Shown one piece after another: positions 30,464 to 40,900 of a stretch of 64,000 nt of DNA. The notes under the pieces were generated by a model. The model was not told the origin of the DNA. It made no database searches and saw only the letters and a list, made by a program, of their open reading frames with translations. The translations under genes were made by a program, and so were the position numbers. Every line of letters begins with the position of its first letter. Position 1 is the first letter of the stretch. The stretch comes from Procambarus clarkii (taxonomy: Eukaryota; Arthropoda; Malacostraca; Decapoda; Cambaridae). The stretch covers positions 28,313,586-28,377,585 of the forward strand of contig NC_091195.1 in NCBI RefSeq assembly GCF_040958095.1, in the 5' to 3' direction.

Positions 30464-33400
30464 TTGCACACCCAGGTCCCTTCCCTTTCGGCAGCCTTGG
30501 TTGTGGAGGATCTTCGTGCTCCTGGGCATCTGGCCTCGGTCCTGCGCTTCTTTCCTCTTCTCGAACAGTCCTCGGATTAGCTTGTGGAGAATGTGGAGGC
30601 ATTGAGTGCTAGGCTGTTGTTCGGAGCATTGGCCTCGGCTGCTCAGGAGTCGGCGGCGTTGCTGACACTGTATGCACCTATCCTCCGGGAGGCGGTGTCT
30701 CTGTTTTTTTGCCCCTCGTCTCACGTGTTGGGCAGGCCATCCTCACTCTTTTTTTATTTGGTTTGGGCCCCTGGTTCTTACGTTTTTGCTTCCCTTTTGT
30801 CCGTTATTGTTTTTGGACTCGGTTGTTTCTCAGTTTTTGCAGGCGGCTTCTGCTAGTTGCTGCCCTCTTTCCGATTTGTTGGTGATCTGGGGTAGGCGTT
30901 CTCGTACTTCCCAGACAGGTCGTGCCAAGGGTTCAGGTCTCTGCAGGTCGAGGTGGATCCTTGGTGTCAGCTTCTGTGCCAGTGCCTCCTCCGGAGCCGT
31001 CTTCGTCTGGTCTGCATGGTGGACGTAAGTCTCTGCACGTAAGTCGGCTTCTTGGAGAGGGCACCGGCCATTTCGCGGGTCGCCCCGATGACAGGGTGCT
31101 GGGGGGAGGATGCTGGCTCTGTTCGCCTACACTTGGTTTCACGATTCGTAGGCATTTCTGGTCGTGTCCTCCAGCGTGTGGTGGTGTTGGGCAGCGGCTC
31201 CTCCTCTCGAAGGATTGGGCCAGGCTGCTTCCCCTTCACTCCATCAGGTCATCCTGCAGTGGGTCCACTTGTGCGTGGTCAAAACGACTTCATCCCTCAA
31301 GTGGGTTTCTTGCTCGTTTCCAGCGAGAAACTCGTTTTCCCGTGTCTTACCCTGGATCATGGTGGCCAGTCTGCGTCTGCTAGGTGTTCAGGTGTGGGCC
31401 TACCCTGACAGCTGGTTGGTGTTGGCTCCCAGCCGGTCTGCTTGTTTGCTCACCAGGGGTTTGGTACTTTCCCAGCTTGCCGGGTTTGGGTTCCTGGTAA
31501 ACTGGAGGAAGTCCCATTTGGTTCCCTCCATTCTGTTCTGGTTCCTTCGGGGCCGTCCCTCCCGCTGCTCTCGCAATTGTTGGATTCATTCACTGGGGCC
31601 TTGCGTTGGGTGCTGAGTCTCCAGCTTCCCTTTTGGGTTTTTCTGGGGTTCGGTGCCTTGGTGTCTTCCGGAGCCCTCGCTCGATGTGTTCACGGATGCC
31701 TCAATTCCTGGCTGGGGCTTTGTGACCAGTACTCACTAAACCGGCAAGGGGCAGTGGGTGGCGTCGTTCTGTAGGGCTCACAGCATAGTGTGGGAGTTTG
31801 CAGCAGTGTGGCTTTCGCTGCGGTAGATTCGGCTTACTCAAGGCTTTACGATCCGGCTCCATTTGGACTGTGCCCCGGTGGTTCATTGCCTAAAGCGCAG
31901 GGAGTCTATTCGATCCTTGGCTCTTTGGGGCTGGTCGCTTTGAGTGGCTCTTCTGCTGAGTTCTTGAGGTTTAGCTCTCCGTACAGTTCACATCAAGGGC
32001 ATGTCCAATGTCCTGGCGGACGGCCTGTCTTGGTTCATTCCCCTGTCCATGGAATGGACGGTCTATGCCGACTTCTTCAGTTAACTTTGCCGCACGTTCG
32101 GGTCCCCAGAGGTGGACCTATTTGCGTCGGCGTTGTTGAGGCACCTTCCAATATATGTGGCACCCTTCCCCGACTGTGAAGCCATCATGGTAGACACTTT
32201 TCAGCAAGACTTGGCAAGATTGGGTTACCTTTACCTCTTCCCTCCGGTCCAGCTGTTACTTTGGGTTCTGGCCTGGCTGGAGTCCTATCAGGGAAAGGTT
32301 CTTCTGGTCCCATTGTGGCCGGCTCAGCCGTGGTTTCAGGCACTACTTGCTCAGTGTCCGAACCCGGGGAGTTTTCCACGGCTCCGCTTTTTTCAGTAGA
32401 TCGGGCTGTTTTCCGCGGCTCCGCCTTTATCAGCAGATTGGCCCAGTGAGGTACCTTACTGGTTTGATCTACTCTTCCGCTCTTCGCGTCTGGTATTTCT
32501 GAGGTGTGTGTATCGCCACTTGTATGGTCATCAGGTGCCATGTCTTATGGTATCCCACCTGCGGTCTGCTTCCTGACGACAGTATGAGTGTCTCTTGTTG
32601 ACGTTCTGTCGCCATTCACCACTTCCTTTCTCTTCGTAGATTGACATCTGTTTCTGTTCGTGTTGTTTTTGTCTTTCCTTTCTAGGCTCTTTCAGGACCG
32701 ATATCTTATGCCAAATACTGTTGCCTCTTATACGGCGCTGGCGGAGCCGCTCCAGCTTGCGTTCGGGGTGGATGTCACTTCGGCTCCGTTCCAATAAGCT
32801 TTCTCGTGCGTTTTTCCACCTCTGGCCTGGTCATGCGCCACCTGAGCCATCCAAATCTTTGGATTGGATGCTCTCTTTTCTCTCTCCTCGGTTTGTTGTG
32901 GTCCCTTCGGTTGAAGATTGTTTTCAGAAGGCTTTGTTTTTGTTGGCTTTGGCCTTTGGGTGTCGAGTCAGTGAGCTTTATGCTCTCTTCTGGCGCAGGG
33001 GTTTCTGCTCTTTTTGGTCCTGGTGGACATTTTGTTCGTTTACAGCCATCTCCTTCTTTCTGGTGTAGAATGAGACAGCGGGCTTCTGGAGAGGTCAGTG
33101 GGTTATTGATGCTTGGTTGGTCAGGCTGGGGGGTGGGGAAGTCATCATGTTTTGTGTCTGGTTGCAACGTTACACTGTTACCTGCACGCCTCTGGTTCTG
33201 TGTCCGGGGACGTGTCTCGGGCTTTTCTGATATACCTCATTCCCTGTTCCTGGGTTCGGGTGTCCACAGGGTTATCAAGTCTAGCCAGGCTGTAGTCTAC
33301 TCTTGTGCCCACGACGTTTGGAAATTTGCGGCTCTTGCTGCTGTGTTTGGGAACATGTTTTGGGCTGACATTCGGGCACGGGGGTTTTGGAGGTCGAACA

Positions 33401-33530
33401 AGGTCCTGGCTGCCCATTATCTCATGAATGTTCCGGGCCCTCAGCAGTCTTGTGTTGCCTTGGGTCGTTGGTTGCAGCCAGTTGTCCTGTCTTCGTCCTG
33501 AGGCACGCGTTGCTGCTGCCTCCCGGGTAA
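30464..33530 (+). pseudogene. DIRS-like tyrosine-recombinase retroelement B, degenerate
   Basis: Domains in order: gag-like segment near 30.58-30.70 kb (LVENVEALSARLLFGALASA); the start of reverse transcriptase near 31.1-31.3 kb; its C-terminal part near 31.38-31.6 kb (GFLVNWRKSH); RNase H with a TDAS motif near 31.69 kb and PEVDLFAS near 32105-32130; then the recombinase (ALAFGCRVSELYAL near 32.95 kb; AHDVWKFAALAAVFGNM near 33.32 kb). The central reverse-transcriptase region appears deleted, and many frame shifts and stops occur. Short relative to intact DIRS elements. Confidence 0.8.
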
Positions 33531-34150
33531 GTCCCTCTTTTCCTTCTCTTTGGGTAGTTAGCACCAGGGAGCTGATGGCGCTCCCCACAGAAAACCAGTG
33601 TTGAAGGAAATGAAATGCCATTTTCTGGGTGAGTCCCGGAGGCTCCCTAGCGCCCTCCCTCCCTTCGGTCGTCGCTGTTTCTCCCGTTTGCTCAGTCTCC
33701 GAACTAGTGAGCAGGAGGCCTGATTGAATTGGCGGGGGCCTCCCCCTCCCCCCCTCCCCCACAAAAGGAGCGGCGTGACGGGTTAATAACGTTATGCTTG
33801 TTACCTGTTTTTCTTGGGGGAAGTTCTTATGCTCTGTTCGATCTTAGGTTGCAATTTTCTACCAGTTGGGGTCTGTTTTGGGGCGCCTACCTTTCTGGGT
33901 GCCTAACCTCGGTTGGTGGCAGACATGAATACATTATTAAAGAGTAGAGTTTTCATAGGCCATTGCTCCCTTCGCCTCTCTGAGGGAATCAGGTTCTGGC
34001 TCGTGGTTCCCAGTAGGCATAAGAACTCCATATGACTGAAGCTCCAGATTAATATAGCTAGTATCAGTACGATAGCTCCTGGGAGCCTCTGGCGCTCACC
34101 CAGAAAATGCCATTTCATTACATTCAACTCTGGTTTCATGTTCCAAAAAA
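33531..34150. mobile_element. DIRS-like element 3' terminal region with inverted segment
   Basis: AAATGCCATTTTCTGGGTGA (33.61 kb) recurs in inverse orientation as CACCCAGAAAATGCCATTTC (34.10 kb), giving an inverted pair about 470 bp apart. GCTCCCTAGCGCC-like and GAGCCTCTGGCGC-like segments extend the pairing. Related ends are seen at 14.6-15.25 kb. DIRS elements typically carry inverted terminal and internal complementary regions. Confidence 0.65.
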
Positions 34151-34572
34151 ACAAAAAAGCAGAAAAATAATGAAATTCTTCTAAAAGAATTCAAGCACGG
34201 TCGCCATTAGGCGGGATATACTGGTAAACATAGCGTGCCTCGCCCCATGCCCGGCAAAACCACGTGCTCGTTGGTCCAAACATGTATCAACAAACGTGAC
34301 AACCGTGGCAAACCTCGAATGGCGAGTCAAATTTTACAGGATATTGACCTCATATACCGAAAAGTTCGTAAAGAGGAGGTATTCATCAACCAAGATTACA
34401 CTGTATTTGACTTTCTTTTCACATATAGTACTGTATTTTTCTTCTAACTTATTGCTGCAGATATCTCCCAACCCCTAAAATAATTAGGAAAACATGGTGG
34501 TGGTGCTGATGATAGTGATAATGATAATGGTAAAATATCACAAATTAATAAGCAGTGAACTTGGTCTTTCAG
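34151..34572. other. Intron sequence before exon F
   Basis: Mixed composition, ending GGTCTTTCAG. A short GGTGGTGGTGCTGATGATAG-type microsatellite lies near 34496-34530. No gene signal. Confidence 0.6.
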
Positions 34573-34734
34573 GTTTCCATTTTGCACCACTTGGGAACGG
34601 ACCAAATCTTCCGTCTGTTGTCGGATACAGACGTGCACATCCTCATGAAGACCCTGGGTCTCCTGCGTAACCTCCTCTCCACCAAGGGACACATAGACCA
34701 AATTATGCAGTGCCATGGTAAAGAAATAATGCAG
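34573..34734 (+). CDS. ARMC8: ARMC8 exon F
   Basis: 162 nt between TTTCAG and GTCAGT, phase 0. It encodes [20 protein letters not shown], then [20 protein letters not shown] and [14 protein letters not shown]. The [13 protein letters not shown] block is essentially invariant in animal ARMC8. In the yeast counterpart the C-terminal armadillo region contacts the Gid4 substrate receptor; the same role here is inferred from homology. Confidence 0.97.
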
Positions 34735-34912
34735 GTCAGTCAGTGAGGTGTGATCAATGTACAATAAGCTCCATTATCCAAATTCTTCATTCATTTCACA
34801 ATTTGGTTATTGAACTTTACAATGTGCCCATGTACTGTAATAAAATATAATGTATTTACGTACACTGTAAGATATAGAGAATTTACGTACACTGTAAGAT
34901 ATGGTGTATCAT

Positions 34913-35003
34913 GAAAGTGAGCACTCGACTGAGGTCAAAGAACAAGCACTCTGTATCCTGGCCAACATTGCTGATGGAGACATGGCTAAATCTGCTATTA
35001 TGT
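34913..35003 (+). pseudogene. 91-bp duplicated piece of ARMC8 exon G inside intron F-G
   Basis: 34913-35003 matches exon positions 36447-36537 without gaps at 87 of 91 positions by my count. The frame stays open ([20 protein letters not shown] and onward) with two replacements and two silent changes. No AG acceptor lies at its left edge and no good donor at its right. It interrupts an imperfect array of TTTACGTACACTGTAAGATA units. A gene fragment, not a usable exon as it stands. Confidence 0.93.
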
Positions 35004-35299
35004 ACACTGTTAGATAGTGTGTATTTACGTACATTATAGTAGTCTTTAAGATGTGTATATTATTCATTTTTGTGTGAACAGTATTAGTTTTTCTGGTGTG
35101 GCCCCCCCCCCCCATAGTAGTTCCGGGTGCATTAGGCACTAGTGCCTCGGAGCCACCTTTAACACTACCAGGTGAAACAAGAAAGCGACAAATCTTGATT
35201 AAAGTGAGTAAAAAGTGAAATGAGGCAAGGAGTTGTTTGTCAATCTGGACAATCATTGCACTTGGGTCATGAAGGAGTCCAGCCAGCCTGTGCCCAAAC

Positions 35300-35413
35300 T
35301 CATTTGACTGATAATACTTACCACACTGGAGCCTCCTACGGGCTCACCATAGCCCGTGCTACTTGGAACTTTTTGTTCCAGGTAGCGAATCTTTAACAAC
35401 AACAACAACAACT
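35300..35413 (+). repeat. Retroposon fragment with (AAC)n tail
   Basis: GGGCTCACCATAGCCCGTGC, CTTGGAACTTTTTGTTCCAG (itself a small palindrome) and GTAGCGAATCTTT are followed by AACAACAACAACAACAAC. This resembles the 3' end of a non-autonomous retroposon. Its 5' limit is unclear. Confidence 0.6.
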
Positions 35414-35700
35414 GGAGCCTCTGTTGGGACCTCTACGTTTTACATTCTAGACGAGTGATATAGTGTTTCTTGGGACATTGTTGTTTTACAGAGGGGGCTG
35501 TGTTTAGTTCGATATATTTCATGATTTTGTATATGCTCCCAACTATCCGTAGCCTATTAGTATGTTCCAATATTGTTTCGGGGTTCTCGCCCTTGATATC
35601 ACTTTACACATCCAGTTTCCTCACCAGAGTGATATTGTCTCTGTTTGAGTGTCCTCCTTTCAAGGGGTTTCCCCACTCGAGGTAGCCTGGTGTACCTTGG
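35414..35700 (+). repeat. Dispersed repeat of unknown class, copy 2
   Basis: Second copy of the sequence at 16.67-17.0 kb (GCCTCTGTTGGGACC, TAGTGTTTCTTGGGACATTG, GAGTGTCCTCCTTTCAAGGG). Non-coding; it lies immediately before the 112-bp tandem array. Confidence 0.6.
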
Positions 35701-36148
35701 CTGTTATAACCACACTAGGTATTGATGCTGGCTTTGGTTAGGCCAGCACAAGACCAAAAGCCTCACAACGTCATAGGTTTTTAATAGTACCAGAACATAC
35801 TGCACCAGAGATCTGTTATAACCACACTAGGTATTGATGCTGGCTTTGGTTAGGCCAGCACAAGACCAAAAGCCTCACAATGTCATAGGTTTTTAATAGT
35901 ACCAGAACATACTGCACCAGAGATCTGTTATAACCACACTTGGTATTGATGCTGGCTTTGGTTAGGCCAGCACAAGACCAAAAGCCTCACAACGTCATAG
36001 GTTTTTAATAGTACCAGAACATACTGCACCAGAGATCTGTTATAACCACACTAGGTATTGATGCTGGCTTTGGTTAGGCCAGCACAAGACCAAAGGCCTC
36101 ACAACGTCATAGGTTTTTAATAGTACCAGAACATAATGCACCAGAGAT
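35701..36148. repeat. Four tandem copies of a 112-bp unit
   Basis: Copies begin at 35701, 35813, 35925 and 36037 with CTGTTATAACCACACTAGGT and end at 36148. They differ at only about five positions in total, so the amplification is recent. The unit contains CCAGCACAAGACCAAAAGCC preceded by GGCTTTGGTTAGGCC. No coding use is evident. Confidence 0.97.
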
Positions 36149-36224
36149 CTAATGAGGTTGCCCAGAAATGGATGTTTCATTGCATTCAATGTTTGATTTT
36201 TATTCTGCTTAGAGAAAATAATAC

Positions 36225-36385
36225 TGAAGTGGCTGAGAACCAGCAACTTCACCCAAAGTTTATCTCAAGTTAAGGATATGAGACTTGAACATTTTACAAG
36301 TTGCATTTTGTTTCTAAGTTCATATATGCCTTAACTTGCGATAAACTTGAGATAAAGGGTAAATTTGCTGGGCCGAGTCGCTAGT
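36225..36385. mobile_element. Palindromic MITE just upstream of exon G
   Basis: Imperfect inverted arms of about 50 bp. The left is CCAGCAACTTCACCC, AAGTTTATCTCAAGTTAAGG, ATATGA. The right is the complement: TCATATATGCCTTAACTTGC, GATAAACTTGAGATAAAGGG, AAATTTGCTGGG. It ends about 45 bp before the exon G acceptor region. Confidence 0.85.
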
Positions 36386-36428
36386 CCTCGGCCACTTGAA
36401 AATTTGTTTAATTTTGTTCTGTTTGCAG

Positions 36429-36575
36429 GCCATTATTTTGATTCTTGAAGGTGAGCACTCGGCTGAGGTCAAAGAACAAGCCCTCTGTATCCTGGCCAAC
36501 ATTGCTGATGGAGACATGGCTAAATCTGCCATTATGTCGAATGAAGATGTCCTGAAAAAGCTAATGAATTATATG
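36429..36575 (+). CDS. ARMC8: ARMC8 exon G
   Basis: 147 nt between GTTTGCAG and GTATGT, phase 0. It encodes [20 protein letters not shown], then [20 protein letters not shown] and VLKKLMNYM. The [19 protein letters not shown] block is a family hallmark. The acceptor lies directly behind a palindromic MITE, and part of the exon is duplicated 1.5 kb upstream. Confidence 0.97.
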
Positions 36576-36933
36576 GTATGTATCTTTTAAGGGATTATTG
36601 AATGTGTGGTTGGGTTGGTTTAGGCTAGGCTAGTCTCTGTAGCATCACTACTACTACTACTACACTGACACACACATAAAGCTTTTCCATAAATCCCTCT
36701 GATGACAGATAATTCTTAAAGAAATGCTCTTAAAGTCAGCTGTCAGCTCCTTATGAATCGTTTCCCAAAAGCCTGAAGACTGACAGCATTTGTGTGTGAA
36801 AACATGGTGTATTTAATTGACTTTCAAGTGCAAAATCGTTCACTTCATGCATATGGTTTTCATTATGTATATTTGTATACAAAATAAATTTGTTTAAATT
36901 TAATGTACAAGTACAGCAAATCATCCATCGCAG
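36576..36933. other. ARMC8 intron G-H (358 bp)
   Basis: The shortest intron in view. It contains a (CTA)n microsatellite near 36645-36663 and no gene. Confidence 0.85.
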
Positions 36934-37100
36934 GTTATACCAAACGTCAAACTTCAAATAGCAGCAACGTTTTGCATAAGTAACCTCATTTGGAACGTGG
37001 AGGAAGGTGCCGCAGAGAGACAAAACAAACTTCGCGAGATGGGTGTATATAAGCTACTACAAAACCTGATGACGACAACTGACACAGCATTGTTTGACAA
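36934..37100 (+). CDS. ARMC8: ARMC8 exon H
   Basis: 167 nt between ATCGCAG and GTAAGT, leaving two bases of a Lys codon. It encodes VIPNVKLQIAATFCISNLIW, NVEEGAAERQNKLREMGVYK and LLQNLMTTTDTALFDK. The AA.FCISNLIWN.EEG block is diagnostic. This is the last full armadillo repeat. Confidence 0.97.
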
Positions 37101-37120
37101 GTAAGTTGTCTCGTGTTGCC

Positions 37121-37210
37121 GTACTGGTCTCGCTAGTACTCTACTGGTCTCGCCAGTACTCTACTGGTCTCGCCAGTACTCTACTGGTCTCGCCAGTACT
37201 CTACTGGTGA
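37121..37210 (+). repeat. 20-bp tandem repeat, about 4 copies
   Basis: TACTGGTCTCGCCAGTACTC units directly after the exon H donor. Each unit is partly palindromic (GAGTACTGGCGAGACCAGTA on the other strand). Confidence 0.92.
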
Positions 37211-37304
37211 GGTGTGCAGGAATTTGGTGGGTTAGACAATAATTTTAGGTATGAAAATTTTGTTGCGGTAAGAGTCCAAAAATCAATGCTGTGGCTATGT
37301 AAAT

Positions 37305-37735
37305 CAATACAGGTCCTGTTGCTGCTGTAAGAGTCGATAATTGTCTTGTTGCTACTGTAAGAGTCAATAATGGTGTTGTTGCTGCTGTAAGAGTCAATAA
37401 TGGTGTTGTTGCTGCTGTAAGAGTCAATAATGGTGTTGTTGCTGCTGTAAGAGTCAATAATGGTCTTGTTGCTACTGTAAGAGTCAATAATGGTGTTGTT
37501 GCTGCTGTAAGAGTCAATAATGGTGTTGTTGCTGCTGTAAGAGTCAATAATGGTGTTGTTGCTGCTGTAAGAGTCAATAATGGTCTTGTTGCTGCTGTAA
37601 GAGTCAATAATAATCCTGTTGCTACTGTAAGAGTCAATAGTGGTTCTGTTGATGCTATGAGAGTTAATAACAGTCCTGTTGCTGCTGTAAAAGTCAATAA
37701 TAGTCCTGTTGACGCTGTTAGAGTTAATAACGGTC
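37305..37735. repeat. 30-bp minisatellite, about 14 copies
   Basis: Unit GTTGCTGCTGTAAGAGTCAA + TAATGGTGTT, with older, more diverged units at both ends. The period is a multiple of three, so open Ser/Asn/Thr- or Leu/Thr-rich frames arise on the minus strand and are artefacts. Beyond it, up to 38070, lies unassigned sequence. Confidence 0.95.
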
Positions 37736-38071
37736 CCGTTGTTGTGGTTTACCTGTCGATAATTCCGTGGATTGACATCCTTAAGGCCAAGTCTCTGATC
37801 AGGCCTCGTCATTGGTGTTCGGGTCAACCAGGCTGTAAGAGTCAATAAAGGTTCCGTTGTTGTTGTTGGTGCAGTTGTTGAGTTGACCTGAGTGGAGATC
37901 TGTAGGGGACCTAACCTACGACTCTGTCCCTGAAAGGTGAGGCAAGGTCGCACAAACTCGACCTCGGGTAGTTTCAAACGTTGGTGGGCTAATTTCTTTA
38001 ACAAGAAGTTTACAGCTTCAGGTCTGTAGGAGGGATCGAGTGATACAAAAGCTGGGGAGAAGTTACTTGAG

Positions 38072-38456
38072 TGTGTACTCACCTAGTTGTGCTTGCTGGG
38101 GTTGAGCTCTGGCTCTTTGGTCCCGCCTCTCAACTGTCAATCAACAGGTGTACAGGTTCCTGAGCCTATTGGGCTTTATCATATCCACACTTGAAACTGT
38201 GTATGGAGTCAGCCTCCACCACATTGCTTCCTAATGCATTCCATTTGTCAACCACTCTGACACTAAAAAAGTTCTTTCTAATATCTCTGTGGCTCATTTG
38301 GGCACTCGGTTTCCACCTGTGTCCCCTAGTGCGTGTGCCCCTTGTGTTAAATAGCCTGTCTTTATCAACCCTGTCGATTCCCTTGAGAATCTTGAATGTG
38401 GTGATCATGTCTCCCCTAACTCTTCTGTCTTCCAACGAAGTGAGGTTTATTTCCTG
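38072..38456 (-). pseudogene. LINE 3' fragment, minus strand (partner of SINE family A)
   Basis: On the minus strand it encodes INLTSLEDRRVRGDMITTFK, ILKGIDRVDKDRLF and KNFFSVRVVDKWNALGSNVV, i.e. the extreme C-terminus of a LINE ORF2. A 3' UTR with TTGACAGTTGAGAGGCGGG and AGCAAGCACAACTAGGTGAG follows. Tigger 2 lies immediately upstream of it (in LINE orientation). Confidence 0.87.
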
Positions 38457-38726
38457 TACAGGCATACCTCAGTTTAAGAGTTTAATTCGTTCCTGGAGAC
38501 GCCTCATATTCTGAAAACTCGTATTCCGAAGCTAATTTCCCCATATTAAATAATGGGAAATGAATTAATCCGTTCCTGACTACCCCAAAAACCCCACATC
38601 AAACTAAATTTTTATACCTAATTCATCTAAATAAACCTACAAAACTATGTTCAAGCTATTACTTACCTTGCTGTTGAATGCTGTAGGCGTATGGAAGATG
38701 GTGAGGAGGGGGGAGGAGGAGAGGAG

Positions 38727-40523
38727 TTACTGTTTGGAAGGGAAGTCCCCTTCCATTATCACATCAGGCAGTGAGGACCTTTCTGGTGTGCTCTCCCTGG
38801 GACGTTTTATCCGAGTGCCACTAGGTCCTGGTTGAGGCTCACTGCTCGATTTCCTCACCACAAATCTGTCCATGGAAGCTTGCTTTTCCCTTCTTCGCAA
38901 GCTGTCTCTGTAGTAAGGCATCACATTGTCATTGAAAAGATTAAGGCAACGGCCTACTACAGCTTTCTCTGGGTGAGTCTTTTCAACAATTGTTTGAATC
39001 TCTTCCCACATCTGACACACCTTCTTAATTACTGCAGAAGGGACATTCGCTACTGCCTCATCCTCCTCCACTGTAGAATCATCTGCTGCGTTGTCTTGCT
39101 GTTCCTGTTGAAGGGCTAGGAGTTCATCGGTGGTCAGTTCTTCGTTGTGTTCTTCCACCAACTCCTCCACATCATCACCATCCAATTCCAAGCCCATTTA
39201 CTGGCCTAGAGTAACAATTTCCTCAACAATAGGCGCATCATTTAGAGGCTTAAACCCCTCAAAGTCTAGTTCTCTCACACATTCAGGCCACAATTTTCTC
39301 CAGCCAGAGATCAGGGTTCTTTGAGTCACTTCTTGCCAGGCTTTGTCAACGAGTTTTAAAGCACTACAAATGTTAAAATGGTGTTTCCAGAACTCTTTGA
39401 GGGTGAGGTTTGTGGCTTCAGTCACTTCAAAACATTTCCGGAAAAGTGCCCTTTCATAAAGTTTCTTAAAATTCGCTATGATTTTCTGGTCCATAGGCTG
39501 AATTAGAGGAGTGGTGTTAGGAGGAAGGAATTTAACTGTGAGGAATTTATTGTATCTGGCAACAAATCATCTTCCAAGCCTGGAGGATGAGCAGGAGCAT
39601 TGTCGAGGAGAAGCACGGCTTTGAGTGGCAAATGTTTCTCCTGCAGATATTTTTCTATGGCAGGGCACACCACTTCATTCACCCACTCCGAAAAAATAAG
39701 CCGTCACAGATGCTTTTTTATTAGCCTTCCACATCACACACAAATGGGTTTTCTGCACTTTATACTGTTTGAAAACCCTTGGATTTTCAGAATGATACAC
39801 TAGCAAGGGTTTAATTTTCAAATCGCCACTCGCATTTGAACACAGCACAAGCGTAAACCTATCTTTCATAAGCTTGTGTCTGGGCAAGGATTTTTCCTCC
39901 TTGGTAATGTATGTCCTCTTAAGCATTCTTTTCCAAAACAGTCCTGTTTCGTCACAATTAAACACTTGTTGCAGTAGGTATCCCTCAGCCTCTGCAAACT
40001 CTTTAAATTCCTCAATAAATCGTCCAACGGCTGGTTTGTCTGAGCTGGCTGCCTCCACATGCCTCGCAACACTATAGATACCACTTCCCTTTCTAAATTT
40101 TTCAAACCATCCCCTGCTTGCCTTAAACTCTTTCGTATCTGCATCACTCGTTGCAGGGGTTTTCTTTACAAGGTCTTTGTGCAATACCCTGGCTTTCTCA
40201 CAAATGATGGCCTCTGAAACACTATCACCCTTTAATTCCTTGTTGTGTATTCAAATTAATAACAACATTTCTGCTTCTTCAAGTATTTGTGGTCTTTGTT
40301 TCGTCATTGTTCTTACGCCTTTTGCCACTTTGGCACTCATAATCTCATTTTTCTTCTTAAGTATAGTGCATATTGTTGATGTGGCTTTGTTGTACTGCCT
40401 ACAAAGTTCAATAACACGTGTACCATTTTCATGCTTCTGAATGATCTCTTGTTTCTCCTATATTGTCATCCTCACATGGGCTTTCTTGCCTTGATCCTTA
40501 CCACTGGCTTTCTTGGAACCCAT
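38727..40523 (-). pseudogene. Tigger-like transposase 2, with stops and a frame break
   Basis: Start ATG at 40523-40521 (MGSKKASGKDQGKKAHVRMT). There is an in-frame stop about 22 codons in, then the helix-turn-helix (IIQKHENGTRVIELCRQYNK). Further in comes the second DNA-binding domain (SRGWFEKFRKGSGIYSVARH), DDE-domain motifs QVFNCDETGLFWKRM and LLLDNAPAHPP, then IQPMDQKIIANFKKLYERAL. After a stop at about 39198 the C-terminal acidic region continues in the same general order (KSSSEPQPGPSGTRIKRPRE). The frame changes near 39.5-39.67 kb. Non-functional. Confidence 0.87.
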
Positions 40524-40648
40524 GGTGAGATATATATATAATAACAACTTTTATGGTCAAATGACCAAAAATCCAACAAAACACTGAAAATCCGGGTGAA
40601 GAATTGACGTGGGATAGTCACTGGGTGTGAGGCACTGGTAAACTGAGG

Positions 40649-40900
40649 GTTATCTTGAGGTTATCTTGAGATGATTTCGGGGCTTTAGTGTCCCTGCGGC
40701 CCGGTCCTCGACCAGGCCTCCACCCCCAGGAAGCAGCCCGTGACAGCTGCCTAACACCCAGGTACCTATTTTACTGCTAGGTAACAGAGGCATAGGGTGA
40801 AAGAAACTCTGCCCATTGTTTCTCGCCGGCGCCTGGGATCGAACTCAGGACCACAGGATCACAAGTCCCGCGTGCTGTCCGCTCGGCCGACCGGCCGACC
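40649..40900 (-). repeat. tRNA-derived SINE, family B, copy 2, nested in Tigger 2
   Basis: Same head, body and tail as the copy at 29.68-29.92 kb (complement of GGTCGGCCGAGCGGACAGC; TAGCAGTAAAATAGGTACCT). The sequence GGTTATCTTGAG is repeated twice at its 3' end. Confidence 0.9.

Noticed and set aside
34913..35003. Alternative (mutually exclusive) ARMC8 exon
   Set aside because: It lacks acceptor and donor sites and covers only 91 of 147 nt, so using it would break the helical repeat.
37201..38082. 293-codon minus-strand frame rich in Ser-Asn-Thr-Ile repeats
   Set aside because: It reads through the 30-bp minisatellite; the repeat-free remainder has no recognisable domain.
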